From JADJLQ01 sp034439915 (GTDB lineage: Bacteria; Bacteroidota; Bacteroidia; Chitinophagales; Saprospiraceae), in assembly GCA_034439915.1 (NCBI GenBank), contig JAWXBI010000312.1, positions 1-8,745 on the forward strand: a stretch of 8,745 nt of DNA, read 5' to 3'. The position numbers were made by a program, and so were the translations under genes. A model generated the notes under the pieces. The model did not search any database. It was given only the letters and a program-made list of their open reading frames with translations, and had not been told where the DNA came from. Below are positions 6,996-8,745 of the stretch, piece after piece (within the stretch, counting starts at the first letter, position 1; the number at the start of each line of letters is the position of its first letter).

Positions 6996-6997
6996 AA

Positions 6998-8164
6998 ATG
7001 GAAAAACCCAAACGCACCAATAAAGATGATTCCTCTGCCGGGCTTTCGGTCTTCGGACTTCCCGACTCCTCTACTTCCGGACTTCCAGACTCCGGACTTT
7101 CGGACTTATCACAACCTTACCACCCTCCCACCCCGCGGGATCAAGGTTATTATTTTCCTGCCGAGTTTGCACCCCACGAAGCCACGTGGCTGAGTTGGCC
7201 GCATAACAAAGAAAGCTGGCCCGGAAAAATTGAAACGATTTTCCCTCCTTATGTCCGGTTTATAAAAGAGTTGACCAAAGGGGAACTGGTAAGGATCAAT
7301 GTCCGGGATGAAACCATGCAAGAATTTGCCACAGGCCATTTGATAAAAGCTGAAGTCAACCTCGACCGGGTTCAATTTTTTCATCATCCTACCAATGATG
7401 CCTGGTGCCGTGACCACGGGCCTGCTTTCCTCATCAATCCCGATAAAAAAATAAAAAAGATCATCGTGGATTGGGATTACAATGCCTGGGGCAATAAATA
7501 TCCACCCTTTGATCTGGACGATGAAATCCCTACGCGGGTGGGATTGGAATTCCAGCTTCCGGTCTATTTTCCTGGCATCGTGATGGAAGGAGGAAGTGTG
7601 GATTTTAATGGAACCGGCACCCTCATTACCTCGACGACCTGTTTATTAAATAAAAACCGAAACCCGCATTTGCAACAAGCTGACATAGAAAAATTCCTGA
7701 TGGATTATTACGGAGTATATCAAATCCTATGGGTGGAAGATGGTATTATCGGAGATGATACCGATGGGCATATTGATGATACGGTGCGATTTGTTTCAGA
7801 AAATACCGTCCTTGCGGTAGTCGAAGAAAATAAACAGGATCAAAACCACCTCATCCTGGATCACAACTTAAAATTGCTAAAGGAAATGCGGCTTCTCAAC
7901 GGCAAAGCCCTGGAAATAATAGAATTGCCCATGCCGGACCCGCTTTATTATAATGATCAGCGCTTACCAGCTTCCTATGCCAATTTCTATATAGCCAACC
8001 GGTCAGTCATTGTACCTACTTTCCGAAGTAAAAAAGATGACCAGGCCATGCTTATCATTCAATCCTGTTTTCCGGATAGGGAGGTAGTCGGAATAGATTC
8101 TACCGATATTATTTGGGGACTGGGTAGTTTCCATTGTCTGAGCCAGCAGGAACCCCTCATATAA
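6998..8164 (+). CDS. aguA: Agmatine deiminase with a repeat-encoded N-terminal extension
   Basis: A 388-residue enzyme of the guanidino-group-modifying (PAD-like) superfamily. It deiminates agmatine to N-carbamoylputrescine and ammonia, which AguB then converts to putrescine. Conserved blocks are FAPHEATWLSWPHN (57-70), NDAWCRDHGPAFLIN (133-147), MEGGSVDFNGTGTL (196-209) and GDDTDGHIDDTVRF (252-265) with catalytic His258. The catalytic Cys380 lies in GLGSFHCLSQQEP, where many relatives read GGGNIHC. The family core normally begins near TPRDQGYYFPAEF (residue 45). Residues 1-44 are extra and of low complexity, with repeated (S/T)GLPDS-like steps at about 15-37 encoded by a short tandem array. 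No in-frame ATG, GTG or TTG lies between 6998 and the core, so the extension must be translated if the protein is made from a standard start. The gene begins 2 bp after the broken four-helix-bundle frame. Confidence 0.96.
   Translation: MEKPKRTNKDDSSAGLSVFGLPDSSTSGLPDSGLSDLSQPYHPPTPRDQGYYFPAEFAPHEATWLSWPHNKESWPGKIETIFPPYVRFIKELTKGELVRINVRDETMQEFATGHLIKAEVNLDRVQFFHHPTNDAWCRDHGPAFLINPDKKIKKIIVDWDYNAWGNKYPPFDLDDEIPTRVGLEFQLPVYFPGIVMEGGSVDFNGTGTLITSTTCLLNKNRNPHLQQADIEKFLMDYYGVYQILWVEDGIIGDDTDGHIDDTVRFVSENTVLAVVEENKQDQNHLILDHNLKLLKEMRLLNGKALEIIELPMPDPLYYNDQRLPASYANFYIANRSVIVPTFRSKKDDQAMLIIQSCFPDREVVGIDSTDIIWGLGSFHCLSQQEPLI
7042..7108 (-). repeat. Degenerate CTTCCGGA-type tandem array inside aguA
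   Basis: About nine consecutive 7-8 bp units resembling CTTCCGGA (for example CTTCGGA, CTTCCGGA, CTTCCAGA, CTTTCGGA) cover these bases. Their reverse complement is the AAGTC-type unit found at 6542-6573, so the two arrays are inverted copies around the four-helix-bundle pseudogene. This array is in frame with aguA and encodes residues about 15-37. Confidence 0.75.
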
Positions 8165-8244
8165 TCCGATCGATTAAAATCCAATAAAATCTCAGGCCAG
8201 GTTAAAATTATGAAGAAAATTTATTGAAAAATGAATTTTAAATT

Positions 8245-8278
8245 AAAAAGAGGTTGCCTTATAACAACCTCTTTTTTT
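8245..8278 (+). terminator. Bidirectional intrinsic terminator, downstream of aguA
   Basis: A 12-bp stem (AAAAAGAGGTTG at 8245-8256 with CAACCTCTTTTT at 8265-8276), an 8-nt loop CCTTATAA and a run of seven T on the plus strand form a strong rho-independent terminator about 80 bp after aguA. The A-run at the left makes it work in the minus direction too, where it would end GIY-YIG transcription. Confidence 0.9.
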
Positions 8279-8279
8279 C

Positions 8280-8334
8280 GGTGGTGCCTCCAGGAATTGT
8301 CCTGAAATTTCGGGACTGGGACACCAGGATTTTT
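8280..8334 (-). other. tRNA-Phe-like 3' fragment, copy A
   Basis: On the minus strand the segment reads AAAAATCCTGGTGTCCC, then an 18-bp near-palindrome, then ATTCCTGGAGGCACCACC. The outer parts resemble the 3' half of a bacterial tRNA-Phe(GAA): anticodon loop and stem, variable loop, T-stem 3' strand, and acceptor 3' strand AGGCACC plus A. The 5' half is absent and the T-arm core is replaced, so it is not a functional tRNA gene. The identity rests on recall of Bacteroidota tRNA-Phe sequences and should be treated as a hypothesis. Confidence 0.55.
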
Positions 8335-8614
8335 AGAATTTACTTAAAATGGATGACCTCAATGATTCATCCAAAAGGAATCGGATTATAAAGGTCTTAC
8401 TTTTCTGTTTCTTCAAAAAAGATTCGATTTTCCTCGCTTTAATCCTGTCACCGGTATCGAAAGACCATCGAACAATCCAATCATCTGCAATCGATGTAGA
8501 AGCCCCCTTAAAAAAACGGGAATTATGTTGAATGATTCTTAATTCTAATTCCTGTGTCTCTCCAATATAGAATTTATCTAAGGTGGGGCTGTATAGAATA
8601 TATATGTAATGCAT
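8333..8614 (-). CDS. Small stand-alone GIY-YIG nuclease domain protein
   Basis: A 93-residue protein made almost entirely of a GIY-YIG domain. YIY is at 3-5 and YIG at 16-18 (KFYIGET), with the conserved Arg26 and His30 in LELRIIQHN and the metal-binding Glu64 in ARKIESFLKKQKS, followed by a basic C-terminal helix. The catalytic residues are all present, so it could cleave DNA, but no DNA-binding domain is fused and the biological role of such mini-proteins is unknown. The gene fills the space between two copies of a 98-bp repeat: its ATG (8614-8612) is 12 bp from copy B and its stop TAA uses the last bases of copy A. Terminator hairpins lie on both sides. A possible promoter inside copy B is TTG, then a 19-bp spacer, then TAATTTAA, an imperfect -7 box. 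Family relatives include YhbQ/UPF0213-type proteins. Confidence 0.9.
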   Translation of the reverse strand: MHYIYILYSPTLDKFYIGETQELELRIIQHNSRFFKGASTSIADDWIVRWSFDTGDRIKARKIESFLKKQKSKTFIIRFLLDESLRSSILSKF

Positions 8615-8633
8615 AAGATGTTCAGATTAAATT

Positions 8634-8667
8634 AAAAAGAGGTTGCCTTATAACAACCTCTTTTTTT
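8634..8667 (+). terminator. Intrinsic terminator hairpin of copy B
   Basis: Same hairpin as at 8245-8278: a 12-bp stem 8634-8645 with 8654-8665, loop CCTTATAA, and T-run 8661-8667. Being symmetrical, it could also stop minus-strand transcription just before the GIY-YIG gene, which raises the question of how that gene is expressed. Confidence 0.85.
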
Positions 8668-8668
8668 C

Positions 8669-8723
8669 GGTGGTGCCTCCAGGAATTGTCCCGAAATTTC
8701 GGGACAGGGACACCAGGATTTTT
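8669..8723 (-). other. tRNA-Phe-like 3' fragment, copy B
   Basis: Minus-strand sequence parallel to 8280-8334: AAAAATCCTGGTGTCCC, a perfect palindrome, then ATTCCTGGAGGCACCACC. The same anticodon-loop-to-acceptor similarity to tRNA-Phe is seen, again without a 5' half. Two copies with the same break point show that the fragment was duplicated as a unit with the terminator. Confidence 0.55.
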
Positions 8724-8745
8724 AAATTAAAAAGAGGTTGCCTTA
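8722..8745. repeat. 95-bp-family repeat, copy C (cut by window edge)
   Basis: The last 24 bases, beginning TTAAATTAAAAAGAGG, are identical to the start of copies A and B and follow copy B at a 95-bp period. The array therefore continues beyond the window. Confidence 0.9.

Larger units (their letters stand above)
8238..8335. repeat. 95-bp-family repeat, copy A (terminator plus tRNA-Phe-like 3' part)
   Basis: These 98 bp match 8627-8724 with only two differences (8303 T versus C; 8317 T versus A). The copy starts TTAAATTAAAAAGAGG and ends GGATTTTTA. It contains a terminator hairpin (8245-8278) and a tRNA-like segment (8280-8334, minus strand). The stop codon of the GIY-YIG gene lies in its last three bases. 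The offset to copy B is 389 bp, equal to one 95-bp period plus 294 bp of inserted GIY-YIG sequence. Confidence 0.95.
8627..8724. repeat. 95-bp-family repeat, copy B
   Basis: This copy is 96/98 identical to copy A and begins 12 bp upstream of the GIY-YIG start codon. Its final bases TTAAATT merge directly into a third copy, so B and C are in true tandem with a 95-bp period. The palindrome in this copy is perfect over 20 bp (8687-8706), unlike copy A. Confidence 0.95.

Noticed and set aside
6536..6997. Diversity-generating retroelement suggested by the Avd-like four-helix-bundle fold
   Set aside because: No reverse transcriptase, template repeat or variable repeat is present; the similarity is only at the level of the broad fold family.
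8349..8531. Plus-strand open frame of 60 codons
   Set aside because: It is antisense to the GIY-YIG gene, whose catalytic motifs are intact on the minus strand.
8669..8723. A complete tRNA-Phe gene
   Set aside because: The 5' acceptor strand, D-arm and anticodon 5' side are missing and the T-arm core is replaced by a palindrome, so no cloverleaf can form.
8238..8745. Repeats spaced by unique sequence, as in a CRISPR array
   Set aside because: Units are ~95 bp with an internal terminator hairpin, two copies abut directly, and the only spacer is a protein-coding gene; there are no cas genes.

Overview
The window looks like chromosomal DNA of a member of the Bacteroidota, plausibly near the Saprospiria/Chitinophagia. 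This is inferred from three things: the gene families (a DUF3109 protein, a gcvH-vanZ-tonB-like order, a stand-alone four-helix-bundle gene), AT-rich starts that mostly lack Shine-Dalgarno sites, and candidate promoter -7 boxes of the Bacteroidota form TAnnTTTG. No rRNA, CRISPR array, transposase or phage gene is visible.

Layout. Positions 1-2391 (minus strand) read as one operon: citrate synthase, glycine cleavage H protein, a small VanZ-like membrane protein, and the start of a membrane protein that may be a TonB-type energy transducer and runs off the left edge. A divergent intergenic region (2392-2571) separates it from plus-strand genes: a cysteine-rich DUF3109 protein and, 14 bp later, a fumarylacetoacetate-hydrolase-family enzyme resembling 2-keto-3-deoxy-sugar-acid dehydratases. 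guaB (IMP dehydrogenase) follows with its own candidate promoter. Next come aguB (N-carbamoylputrescine amidase) and aguA (agmatine deiminase), which together turn agmatine into putrescine. Between them lies a four-helix-bundle gene broken by one in-frame stop.

Two places carry structure that ordinary housekeeping annotation does not explain. First, the broken four-helix-bundle gene is bracketed by short tandem arrays of a 7-8 bp unit in opposite orientations, and the right-hand array is translated as a low-complexity N-terminal extension of AguA. Second, the right end (8238-8745) holds a ~95-bp repeat. Each copy joins a bidirectional terminator hairpin to a sequence that looks, on the minus strand, like the 3' part of a tRNA-Phe gene with a palindrome in place of its T-arm. 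A small GIY-YIG nuclease gene sits precisely between two copies, and a third copy starts at the window edge. This second region is the best candidate for an undescribed system: a minimal GIY-YIG gene embedded in a tRNA-derived tandem array.

The metabolic genes are confident. The tRNA relationship, the mobility ideas and the promoters are inferences from reading alone and need comparison with the rest of the genome.
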